Assembly (NCBI GenBank): GCA_021325635.1 | Contig: JAJPGV010000056.1 | Span: 131,037 to 195,036 of the forward strand | Source: Chloroflexota bacterium | Lineage (GTDB): Bacteria; Chloroflexota; JAJPGV01 | DNA length: 64,000 bases | Direction: 5' to 3' | Shown here: in pieces, positions 1 through 6,101 of the stretch | How positions within the stretch are numbered: the first letter of the stretch is position 1 | Layout: the number at the start of each line of letters is the position of its first letter | The notes under the pieces: generated by a model | Told to the model about the DNA's origin: nothing | Databases searched by the model: none | Seen by the model: only the letters and a program-made list of their open reading frames with translations | Made by a program: the position numbers and the translations under genes

Positions 1-678
1 GGGGGCGTCCCCGCGGGTGTTCGTGACCCAGAGCTGGCTGAGACTCGCGGTCGACGCTGACCCTGCTGCCGCAGCCGCGTAGGCGATGCGCTGCCCGTTC
101 CCCTCGATGGCCAGTGGGCCGTTGATCCCGGTCGGTCCCAGGCGCCGCGGTCCTCGCTCGTCCAGCACCCACAGCTGGCGCTCCGGGCTGGGTGGCAGTG
201 TGGCCGTGAGGGCAATTTGCCCGTCCTTCAGGAACTGTGCATTGGCGATTGCCGCGCCCGGCAGCGGCGAACGAATCTGCGTCAGCTGGGGCTGCGCCAG
301 CCACAGCGTGGTGTGCACCTGGACGCTCTGACCGTCCGCCGGACTGACCATCGACGTGCTGCCGGCGTAACCATCCAGGTGGAGCGCGACGCGATGTGAG
401 CCCGGAATGACGGCGACTGTTAGCGGCGTCTGGCCGCGCTGGCTGCCGTCCAGATCGACGACGGCCCCGGCCGGCGCGCTGGTGATCGTGACGGCCGCCG
501 TGGCCACCTGGATCTGGTGCTGCTTGACTAGGTGGTAGCCGACAAACATCACGGCCAGCGGGGCCGCGGCGATGACAAGCACGACCGTGGACCGGACCCA
601 GAAGCGCCAGCTGCGGCTCAGTGTCCGCACCTCGGCTCGGGATGGTGGTTCAAAGACCACCGTGAATGGGACTTGCAT
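1..678 (-). CDS. PEGA-domain membrane-anchored protein with propeller-like C-terminus (partial, C-terminus beyond window)
   Basis: The frame opens at ATG 678 behind a good AGGAGG-type site and stays open to the window edge, giving 226 residues without a stop. A short cytoplasmic N-terminus is followed by one transmembrane segment (about residues 33-50). Residues about 58-125 form a PEGA domain, seen in ITSAPAGAVVDLDGSQRG followed by TPL and the HRVALHLDGY segment. Beyond that, repeated LWV/LWVTNTRG segments look like the start of a TolB/WD40-type propeller. PEGA domains are surface carbohydrate or protein-binding modules; the function here is unknown. Its promoter carries the same operator array as tadB, so a link to the cell surface or pilus is inferred. 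Confidence 0.75.
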   Translation of the reverse strand, partial: MQVPFTVVFEPPSRAEVRTLSRSWRFWVRSTVVLVIAAAPLAVMFVGYHLVKQHQIQVATAAVTITSAPAGAVVDLDGSQRGQTPLTVAVIPGSHRVALHLDGYAGSTSMVSPADGQSVQVHTTLWLAQPQLTQIRSPLPGAAIANAQFLKDGQIALTATLPPSPERQLWVLDERGPRRLGPTGINGPLAIEGNGQRIAYAAAAAGSASTASLSQLWVTNTRGDAP

Positions 679-715
679 CGGCCTGACCTCCTGGCTGAAC
701 GCCGTTTTGTGGCGC

Positions 716-769
716 AGCCTAGAGACGGCCGATTACTTCGGAGTTACAGGTTCAGGCTCTGAAATTACA
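716..769 (-). promoter_or_regulatory. Promoter with three phased TGTAAYT sites (member 1 of 3)
   Basis: Read on the minus strand: TGTAATT at 769-763, TGTAACT at 748-742 (21 bp further on), AGTAATC at 737-731 (11 bp further on), a 9-nt spacer GGCCGTCTC, and a -10-like TAGGCT at 721-716. The same geometry recurs upstream of tadB and at 41514-41567. The start codon of the PEGA gene lies 38 nt downstream. Binding by a tandem activator overlapping the -35 position is inferred. Confidence 0.7.
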
Positions 770-804
770 GTTTTGCCCTACTCGATTTCAGATCCAACGG
801 CGAG

Positions 805-1254
805 TCAATCCGCCGCCTGGCCCTCGAGGGCGGTGGCTGGCGCGACGTCTTCGGTGCGCACGTCCGCGCCGTACGCCACGGAGCTGATCAGCCCGCGTCG
901 GACGGCAATCACCAGATGATCGAGGTCAAACGGCTTGTCGAGCTGGCTGTAGGCGCCCACCTGGGCCGCGTGCTCTGCGATCTTCTGGCCGGCGGTCATC
1001 ACGAGAATCGGCAGCTCATCGCCATACAGCTGGCGCAGCTGTTCCGCGACAGTGAGGCCATCCAGGCCGGGCAGCATGATGTCCAGCACGACCAGGTCGG
1101 GCCGGTCGGCTCGCGCCAGCTCGACGGCCGCGTAGCCGTCGGCGGCCTCCTTGACCAGTAGACCTTCTCCCGCGAGGGTGTCGCTCACCAGGCGCCGTAT
1201 AGCGTCGTCGTCCTCGATCACTAAGACGATGAGCGAGGGATGGGCCGGCGCCAT
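805..1254 (-). CDS. Stand-alone response-regulator receiver protein
   Basis: A CheY-like domain fills the protein: IVLVIEDDD supplies the acidic pocket, VVLDIMLPGLDG contains the phosphorylated Asp, VMTAG holds the conserved Thr, and DKPFD holds the Lys. There is no output domain, so it probably signals through protein contacts. ATG 1254 (149 residues) is chosen because the receiver begins right after it; an in-frame start 81 nt upstream would add a low-complexity extension. The gene lies just upstream of the PEGA gene on the same strand, but that gene has its own promoter. Confidence 0.8.
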   Translation of the reverse strand: MAPAHPSLIVLVIEDDDAIRRLVSDTLAGEGLLVKEAADGYAAVELARADRPDLVVLDIMLPGLDGLTVAEQLRQLYGDELPILVMTAGQKIAEHAAQVGAYSQLDKPFDLDHLVIAVRRGLISSVAYGADVRTEDVAPATALEGQAAD

Positions 1255-1353
1255 AGAATCTGTGCTTGGTTGCAAGTCTCGTGCCAACCGAGCTAGGGCC
1301 GTGGGCTGGACAGGTGTCGCCGGTGAGCCTTCCATCCGCGCCGCCGGGGACGA

Positions 1354-1671
1354 TTACACCGACAGCGCGCGTTTCAGCTCAGTTTCGTATTCCGGGAAAT
1401 AATGCGCGACGACCGCCAGGTCGAACTGGCGCAATATGGCGTACTTCGCCTCACGCGCCAGCAGAAACTCGAATGTCTTTTCGACCAGCACCTCAGGGTG
1501 GACGGCCAGTCCGGTGAGCCGCTCGTAGTCAGCGCGGGCGACAGTCACGCGGTGTTCCGTTTGGCCATTGGCCTCGATGACCCGCACGGTGAACGCCCAG
1601 CCGTCTGGCACGGTCGACGTCCGTTCGACTTCGATCAAGGCATCGCCGCGATCGGCGTCTGCCCCGGCCAT
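1354..1671 (-). CDS. Conserved hypothetical protein, about 105 residues
   Basis: Codon use and amino-acid composition look genuine. The protein has an acidic beta-rich N-terminal half (VPDGWAFTVRVIEANGQ, then a VTVARADYERLTG segment) and an alpha-helical C-terminal half ending with HYFPEYETEL. No membrane segment or catalytic motif is visible. It lies upstream of the receiver gene on the same strand, with about 100 bp between them. I do not recognise a named family. Confidence 0.6.
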   Translation of the reverse strand: MAGADADRGDALIEVERTSTVPDGWAFTVRVIEANGQTEHRVTVARADYERLTGLAVHPEVLVEKTFEFLLAREAKYAILRQFDLAVVAHYFPEYETELKRALSV

Positions 1672-1771
1672 CTTGAGGCATCGGTCAGTGTGCGGGCCAG
1701 GCGGCCCCCGGCTGTCGCCGCGAATGTCCGCCGGCTAGCCACCCCGGCCGGCGAACCGGGTCGGCAGCAGA

Positions 1772-2014
1772 TTATTCGCGGCGATGAGGTGCGGTGCGCG
1801 CGACCGCGTCCCCGAACCATAACCCGTAGATGTCCTCACGCACGTGACGATGGGAGACCAGCTCGGCCCGCGGGTCGACGATATGCGCGCGCATGTCCTG
1901 GATGGTCCGGGTGATGTGGCCGCAGCGGCAGCGCTGTAACTCATCGGGACGGCGGGTCACGTCTCGGACGTGTTCTCGAACGTCGTATGCCCTCGGCTCG
2001 CCCATGGCCGCCAA
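1772..2014 (-). CDS. Small hypothetical protein with CxCxH motif
   Basis: An 80-residue frame with a possible metal-binding patch, RCRCGHITRTIQDMRAHI, that resembles half of a zinc finger, plus a His-rich stretch SHRHVRED. No family is recognised and there is no strong ribosome binding site. It could be a small DNA-binding protein or a chance frame; overlapping alternative frames exist on the same strand. Confidence 0.35.
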   Translation of the reverse strand: MAAMGEPRAYDVREHVRDVTRRPDELQRCRCGHITRTIQDMRAHIVDPRAELVSHRHVREDIYGLWFGDAVARTAPHRRE

Positions 2015-2060
2015 GCCTAGGCCAACCGTGGCCGAAAGGCAAGGACCTTTTGGCGGCTTA

Positions 2061-2082
2061 CGGGTCCCACCGGGTGGACCCG
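2061..2082. other. Palindromic hairpin in the gap before arsM
   Basis: CGGGTCC and GGACCCG form a perfect 7-bp stem around an 8-nt loop, followed on the plus strand by TTTCC. It may be a weak terminator or an operator. Apart from this and the boxes at 2280-2310, I see nothing in 2015-2355. Confidence 0.35.
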
Positions 2083-2279
2083 TTTCCAGACCGCCGACCA
2101 GGTCGTGGACCCGGTGGGTGAGTGGCTGCCCAACTCACGGCCGCAGGCTGCGGCCTGGTGCTCTGGCCCACCGGCTCGTTGGAGGGCTGCTACGTCGACT
2201 GTCCCGGGCGGCACGTGTGCTGGGCGGCGTCCCTCGTGGACTGTTCCTCCGAGGCCTAGAGGCCGCCATCCGATGCGCC

Positions 2280-2310
2280 TATCATATTGATAGTGGTCGA
2301 TATAATATCG
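2280..2310 (+). promoter_or_regulatory. Two tandem AT-rich palindromes upstream of arsM (ArsR/SmtB-operator-like)
   Basis: TATCA-TAT-TGATA at 2280-2292 and CGATAT-A-ATATCG at 2298-2310 are perfect inverted repeats lying 46-76 nt before the arsM start in an otherwise GC-rich region. ArsR/SmtB repressors bind AT-rich imperfect palindromes of this kind. No arsR gene is adjacent, so the regulator would be encoded elsewhere. The second palindrome contains TATAAT, so it may overlap the -10 element. Confidence 0.55.
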
Positions 2311-2355
2311 TCAGGAATACATCGACGTCTGGTCGATGGAGCGAGGAGCTGGGAC

Positions 2356-3168
2356 ATGGGCGACGTCAAACAAGCCGTGAGAGAGCGCTACGGCGCGATC
2401 GCTTCGGGCGTGATTGAATCGCAAACCAACCAGGGCTGTTGTGGGCCGGCGGCCTCTTGCTGCGGCACCACGGAGAAGGACGTCATCAGCCGCGATCTCT
2501 ACGACCAGCTCGAAACGGGTGCCCTGCCCGAAGCGGCCGTCCTGGCCTCGCTGGGCTGCGGCAATCCCACGGCCCTGGCCCAGTTGCACCCTGGCGAGAC
2601 GGTTCTGGATCTGGGCAGCGGCGGCGGCATCGACGTGCTGCTGTCGGCCAAGCGCGTCGGCCCGCAGGGCTTCGTGTACGGCTTGGACATGACTGACGAA
2701 ATGCTGGCCCTGGCCGACCGCAACAAGGCCGCGGCGGGCGCTACCAATGTCGAGTTCTTGAGAGGCGACATCGAGTCCATCCCACTGCCCGACAACGCGG
2801 TCGACGTCATCATCTCCAACTGCGTCATCAACCTGGCCGCCGACAAAGACCGGGTGCTGGCCGAGGCCTTTCGCGTGCTCAAGCCGGGCGGCCGCTTCGC
2901 GGTTTCGGATGTCGTCGTGCGCGGTGAGGTACCGGACGACCTGCGCCGACAGATGGAGTCCTGGGTAGGCTGCATCGCTGGCGCGCTGTCGGAGGATGAC
3001 TACCGGGCGAAGCTCGCCGCTGCCGGCTTCGGTGACGTGAGTTTGGAAGTGACCCGCGTCTACTCGATCGCCGACGTGCCGGTTGGCGCCTGGCAGCCGA
3101 CCGAGCAGGAGAAAGAGCAGCTCGAAGGCAAGTTTGTGAGCGCCTTCGTCCGAGCCGAAAAACGCTGA
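2356..3168 (+). CDS. arsM: Arsenite S-adenosylmethionine methyltransferase
   Basis: A class I SAM methyltransferase that methylates As(III) to methylarsenicals. The SAM motif VLDLGSGGGIDVLLSAKRVG is followed by the NCVINL segment and the typical LKPGGRFAVSD strand. ArsM hallmarks are visible: the N-terminal Cys-rich CCGPAASCCG stretch and the Cys of WVGCIAGAL, used for As(III) binding. ATG 2356 follows an AGGAG site; an upstream in-frame start would read through the operator boxes. The length of 270 residues is normal for bacterial ArsM. The gene appears monocistronic and arsenic-controlled. Confidence 0.92.
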   Translation: MGDVKQAVRERYGAIASGVIESQTNQGCCGPAASCCGTTEKDVISRDLYDQLETGALPEAAVLASLGCGNPTALAQLHPGETVLDLGSGGGIDVLLSAKRVGPQGFVYGLDMTDEMLALADRNKAAAGATNVEFLRGDIESIPLPDNAVDVIISNCVINLAADKDRVLAEAFRVLKPGGRFAVSDVVVRGEVPDDLRRQMESWVGCIAGALSEDDYRAKLAAAGFGDVSLEVTRVYSIADVPVGAWQPTEQEKEQLEGKFVSAFVRAEKR

Positions 3169-3172
3169 GCGG

Positions 3173-3550
3173 CTAACGCGCCCCGGCGCGGTTCGACCAG
3201 CCCCACAGTGCGGCCAGGCCCACACCCAGGTGCGCCAGATGGTCGGTTGGGTCGGCCAGCGCCGGCACGTCAAAGCGGCGCGCTGCGCGTGAACCAAACA
3301 ACAGGCCCAGCGAGCCGAGCCCCAACCCCATGATCGTGGCGACGAGCGTCGTTCCGGACTGCAGCCTGGCCGAGCCTTTCAGACCGGCGCCGCTCACAAA
3401 CGCGCCCAGTCCGAGGTGAAACCAGTTGATCCAGGAGGGCGGGTGGAAGAAACTGCCGCGAGAAATCCGGCCGAGCCGGCCGGTAACGCCTAGCGTGCCA
3501 ATGGACAGAAGGACCGCTCCGCCGGCAGTGAGGAACCTTGTTGGATTCAT
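3173..3550 (-). CDS. DUF4383-like four-helix membrane protein
   Basis: 125 residues with about four hydrophobic segments. The pattern INWFHLGLGAFVSG in the first half and DPTDHLAHLGVGLAAL near the C-terminus matches the repeated N/D-x-x-H-x-x-LG layout of DUF4383 membrane proteins, whose function is unknown. ATG 3550 follows a strong GGAGG site. The gene is convergent with arsM, with four bases between the stops. Confidence 0.65.
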   Translation of the reverse strand: MNPTRFLTAGGAVLLSIGTLGVTGRLGRISRGSFFHPPSWINWFHLGLGAFVSGAGLKGSARLQSGTTLVATIMGLGLGSLGLLFGSRAARRFDVPALADPTDHLAHLGVGLAALWGWSNRAGAR

Positions 3551-3587
3551 CGGGACCTCCTCATGAGGTGTAGCACCGCAGGTGGGC

Positions 3588-3776
3588 TCAGCGAGACATC
3601 GACCGCGGCGGTGCTACCTGGTATAGCAAGCGGTTGAATAGAGTGATAGTTCTTGCGATCGACGATGAGGACGTCGGCGTGCTTTCAGACCAACCCTTCG
3701 GCGCGGCCAGTCCGCCGAATCCCGCGCCACGATAACGACCTTCGCTAACGACGGCCATTCGTCGGGCTTTTTCCAT
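3588..3776 (-). pseudogene. N-terminal fragment of a type II NADH dehydrogenase, broken by frameshifts
   Basis: Joining three frames on the minus strand recreates the NDH-2 N-terminus: KVVIVAR in one frame, GAGFGGLAAPKG in the next, KHADVLIVDRKNYHSIQP in the third, then LLYQVAP back in the first. Intact NDH-2 proteins read VVIVGAGFGGL...IDRxNHHLFQPLLYQVA. Only about 60 of some 400 residues remain, and no downstream part of the gene is present. It starts just below a DosR-like box, so the lost gene may have belonged to the hypoxia regulon. Confidence 0.7.
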
Positions 3777-3808
3777 AACTTTCGTCTCTGACTAACGCAC
3801 TGGGTTGC

Positions 3809-3847
3809 GGGAGCTTTGGTCCCCTTTGGGAGAGCGGCTGCTCTCCC
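3809..3847. promoter_or_regulatory. Variant DosR-like box followed by an 8-bp hairpin
   Basis: GGGAGCTTTGGTCCCC at 3809-3824 resembles the GGGACTTTGGTTCC boxes found elsewhere in the window, with one inserted base. Immediately next to it GGGAGAGC-GGCT-GCTCTCCC (3828-3847) is a perfect 8-bp stem, which could terminate the leftward operon's last gene or the decayed ndh transcript. No U-tract follows on either strand. Confidence 0.4.
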
Positions 3848-3863
3848 GGAAGACCTCCCGTGC

Positions 3864-3989
3864 TCAGCCCAGGAGCTGACTTGCGACCGCAACGGCCACA
3901 ACCAGGCCGGCAACGACACTGGCGAAAATGACCAGGCCGCCGAGCCCGAATGCGAGATACGCGATCTCTCGCGTCGTCAGGTTCGTCAT
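3864..3989 (-). CDS. 41-residue single-pass membrane peptide
   Basis: The short frame MTNLTTREIAYLAFGLGG... has a polar start and one long hydrophobic helix (about residues 9-40, rich in Val, Ala, Leu and Gly). It is the last gene of the leftward nitrate-reductase/HPP operon, about 28 bp after the HPP stop. Small single-helix peptides often stabilise membrane complexes; that role is only inferred. Confidence 0.5.
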   Translation of the reverse strand: MTNLTTREIAYLAFGLGGLVIFASVVAGLVVAVAVASQLLG

Positions 3990-4017
3990 GGACGGCACCA
4001 TTCCTCAGGCCAACCCA

Positions 4018-4593
4018 CTAGGTGGTCCGCGATGGTCCCCAGAACGGATAGTCGATGCCTGCCAGCCGGTTGATGACGAAGCCCTGCATGGTCAGTACCA
4101 GCACCGCCAGCATGAGCACCCCGATCTGCCACAGATGGGGCATCAGGCCGAGGGACACGATGAGCGTCGTCGCGCCAGCCGGCGGGTGAGGGACGCGCAG
4201 GATGACCATCAGGCCGGCGGTGAGGGCCAGCGACAGGCCGGCGGCGCCCACCCGCGCCCAGTCCACGCCACCGGTCAGCGCCGGTGGCGCGGCCGTCAGC
4301 CCGAACAGCACCAGGCTCAGCCAACCGGCGAGGGCGCCGATGAGGTGCCCACAGAGCGTGTTTCGGGGACACGCTGGCGGCGCAGTCGGGGTGTAGAACA
4401 GCAAAAACGCGGTTGGTCCGAGCGAGGGGAAGATGAACGGCGCCCGTGTGACCAGCGCCGCGATGGCCATGAGCGCGATGGAGATCAGGCCGTTGATGAA
4501 GCTGAAGGCAGCCAGGACCGTGGTGGAGCTGTGATGCTTGCTCAGCTCCGGCACGCGCAGCCGGTGGGCCAAGCCGAGCAGGACCTCGGACAT
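4018..4593 (-). CDS. HPP-family integral membrane protein, probable nitrite transporter
   Basis: 191 residues with about five transmembrane segments and the family signature RVPHPPAGATTLIV, preceded by FPSLGPTAFLLFYTPTAPPA. Cyanobacterial and plastid HPP proteins have been shown to move nitrite, which fits its place at the end of an operon for a nitrate-reductase-like enzyme. Unlike many bacterial HPP proteins it lacks a C-terminal CBS pair. ATG 4593 is used; the frame stays open further upstream to the previous stop with no standard start codon. Confidence 0.8.
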   Translation of the reverse strand: MSEVLLGLAHRLRVPELSKHHSSTTVLAAFSFINGLISIALMAIAALVTRAPFIFPSLGPTAFLLFYTPTAPPACPRNTLCGHLIGALAGWLSLVLFGLTAAPPALTGGVDWARVGAAGLSLALTAGLMVILRVPHPPAGATTLIVSLGLMPHLWQIGVLMLAVLVLTMQGFVINRLAGIDYPFWGPSRTT

Positions 4594-4679
4594 CTCGCCG
4601 CCGATGGGGTGGCGCTCGTCGACGGCGTAGCGGCGCCGCTTCGGCTCGCCCGGCGGCGGCCCGTCCTGGCTGCTCGTGC

Positions 4680-4967
4680 TCAGAGCAGCTCCCGCAGCGG
4701 GACCTCGGACTCGCCGTGCCGCAGACCGGGCCGGCGGCGGAGCAGGCGCAGGATGCCCAGCCCGCCGGCGAAGATGGCGCCCGAGATGAGGGCCAGCGGC
4801 CAGATGTCAAGACCCCGACCCGACTGGAAGAGTTCGAGTGCGACGGTCAGCAGCCACAGCTGCAGGGCCATGAGCAGCAGCCCAATCACCAGGGCGGCGG
4901 TTGCAAGGGCGTCCTGGCCGGGCGGCGTCAACGGGATCGGGTGCTGGTTGCCGTCGGAGGAGATCAT
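4680..4967 (-). CDS. Small two-helix membrane subunit
   Basis: 95 residues with two hydrophobic segments (about residues 21-45 and 55-75) and a basic C-terminal tail LRRRPGLRHG. The ATG overlaps the Rieske stop codon (TGATG), indicating translational coupling. No family is recognised. Its position suggests a membrane-anchor subunit of the Rieske/molybdoenzyme complex. Confidence 0.65.
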   Translation of the reverse strand: MISSDGNQHPIPLTPPGQDALATAALVIGLLLMALQLWLLTVALELFQSGRGLDIWPLALISGAIFAGGLGILRLLRRRPGLRHGESEVPLRELL

Positions 4968-5485
4968 CACAGCTCCCAGCCGGTGGCGTAGATCATGCCG
5001 TCCTGCTGCCGCAGCGTGATGCGGGTTAGACGACGCTGCGGCGGGCCGGCGACGGGCTCGCCGGTCTCGGGGTTGAACACCCCTTCGTGGCAGGGGCAGA
5101 ACACCCGCTTCTGGTCCGGCTGGTAAAACACGCCGCAGGACAGATGCGTGCAGGTCTGGTTGTACGCCGCGAACTGCCCGTTCGGGTGATGCAGCAGCAT
5201 GGCCTCGTCGCCGAGCGTCGATGTCGGGTAGTGAAAGTACACCGCCTGGCCCTCGGGCACGTCGGCCGCGCGGGCGATCTCGACGCCCGGTCCGCTGGAG
5301 CTGCGGGGGATGAAGCCCAACCCGGCCAGGACCGCCGTCGCGGCGAACAGCGCACCGGATGAGTACACGGCGAAGTTCAGCAGCTCGCGCCGCGAGATGG
5401 CTTCGTCGGCATTCCACTGGTAGGGGAACTCCCGCTGCCAGTGCAAGCGGGGCCATGCTCTTCGAGTTGTTTCTGGATCAGTCAA
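4967..5485 (-). CDS. Rieske [2Fe-2S] protein
   Basis: 172 residues: a polar N-terminus, RRELLNF before one hydrophobic anchor (about residues 38-58), then a Rieske fold. The two cluster motifs are CTHLSCG and CPCHEG, giving the Cys-x-His and Cys-x-x-His ligands. It is shorter than but similar to cytochrome bc-type QcrA proteins. Its stop overlaps the next gene and its start overlaps the ferredoxin-subunit stop by 8 nt. It probably carries electrons between quinol and the molybdoenzyme or its ferredoxin subunit; direction is unknown. Confidence 0.88.
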   Translation of the reverse strand: MTDPETTRRAWPRLHWQREFPYQWNADEAISRRELLNFAVYSSGALFAATAVLAGLGFIPRSSSGPGVEIARAADVPEGQAVYFHYPTSTLGDEAMLLHHPNGQFAAYNQTCTHLSCGVFYQPDQKRVFCPCHEGVFNPETGEPVAGPPQRRLTRITLRQQDGMIYATGWEL

Positions 5486-6101
5486 GCACCCAGGCCTCCT
5501 CTCGTACCTCTTCGCGACTCAGATCCTGGCGAGCCTGCCGCAGCAGTGCCGAGACGTCCAGGCGGTCCGCCGGTTCCGGCAGCACGTGGAACACGCGTGT
5601 TCGCACTTCCTGGTCGCCGAACACGGTGCGCCGCACGGGATGGCCGCGTCGCTGATTGATGAACTCCTCGTAGTCGCCGTACCAGATGGCGCCGGTGGGG
5701 CAGGCCTGGGCGCACCACGGTTTCAGCCCCTGGACGGTGCGGTCGTAGCACAGGTTGCACTTCTTCATGAGCCGCGCTTCGAGATCGATCTTGGGCACGC
5801 CGAAGGGGCAGGCGTAGACGCAGTTGCGGCAGGCGATGCAGCGGGATGGCTCCGCCTGCTGCACCACGCCCTCGGGCGTAATCATGATGGCCAGCACCGG
5901 GCACACCTGGGCGCACGGTGCGACCGGGTCCTCGCAGTGCATACACAGCGTCGGTTGCGTCGCCACGGAGTGGCGGCGGTCGACGAAATCGACCATGATC
6001 ATGCTCTCGCCCTTATGCGTGTCGCACTCGCGGCAGGCAGCTTCGCAAGCGCGGCAGCCGATACAGCGCGAGGGGTCGACGAACATCGTCTTGATGGCCA
6101 T
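5478..6101 (-). CDS. Four-cluster 4Fe-4S electron-transfer subunit (NrfC/FdhB/DmsB type)
   Basis: 207 residues with four Cys clusters: CIGCRACEAAC, CMHCEDPVAPCAQVC, CIACRNCVYAC and CNLCYDRT followed by CAQAC. This is the typical beta subunit that docks to a molybdopterin catalytic subunit and passes electrons to a membrane anchor. ATG 6101 overlaps the molybdoenzyme stop (ATGA). No Tat or Sec signal is present, so the complex is probably cytoplasmic-facing. Confidence 0.9.
   Translation of the reverse strand: MAIKTMFVDPSRCIGCRACEAACRECDTHKGESMIMVDFVDRRHSVATQPTLCMHCEDPVAPCAQVCPVLAIMITPEGVVQQAEPSRCIACRNCVYACPFGVPKIDLEARLMKKCNLCYDRTVQGLKPWCAQACPTGAIWYGDYEEFINQRRGHPVRRTVFGDQEVRTRVFHVLPEPADRLDVSALLRQARQDLSREEVREEAWVLD

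Noticed and set aside
86-919. Four overlapping plus-strand frames at the left edge
   Set aside because: They are antisense to the PEGA gene and its promoter; the minus-strand frame has a ribosome site, a membrane helix and a domain signature.
2287-2355. Upstream extension of arsM from 2287
   Set aside because: It would translate the operator-like palindromes; ATG 2356 has the ribosome site and matches the family N-terminus.
2311-3297. 328-residue minus-strand frame opposite arsM
   Set aside because: Antisense shadow of a clear methyltransferase; its sequence is low-complexity and His/Gln/Arg-rich.
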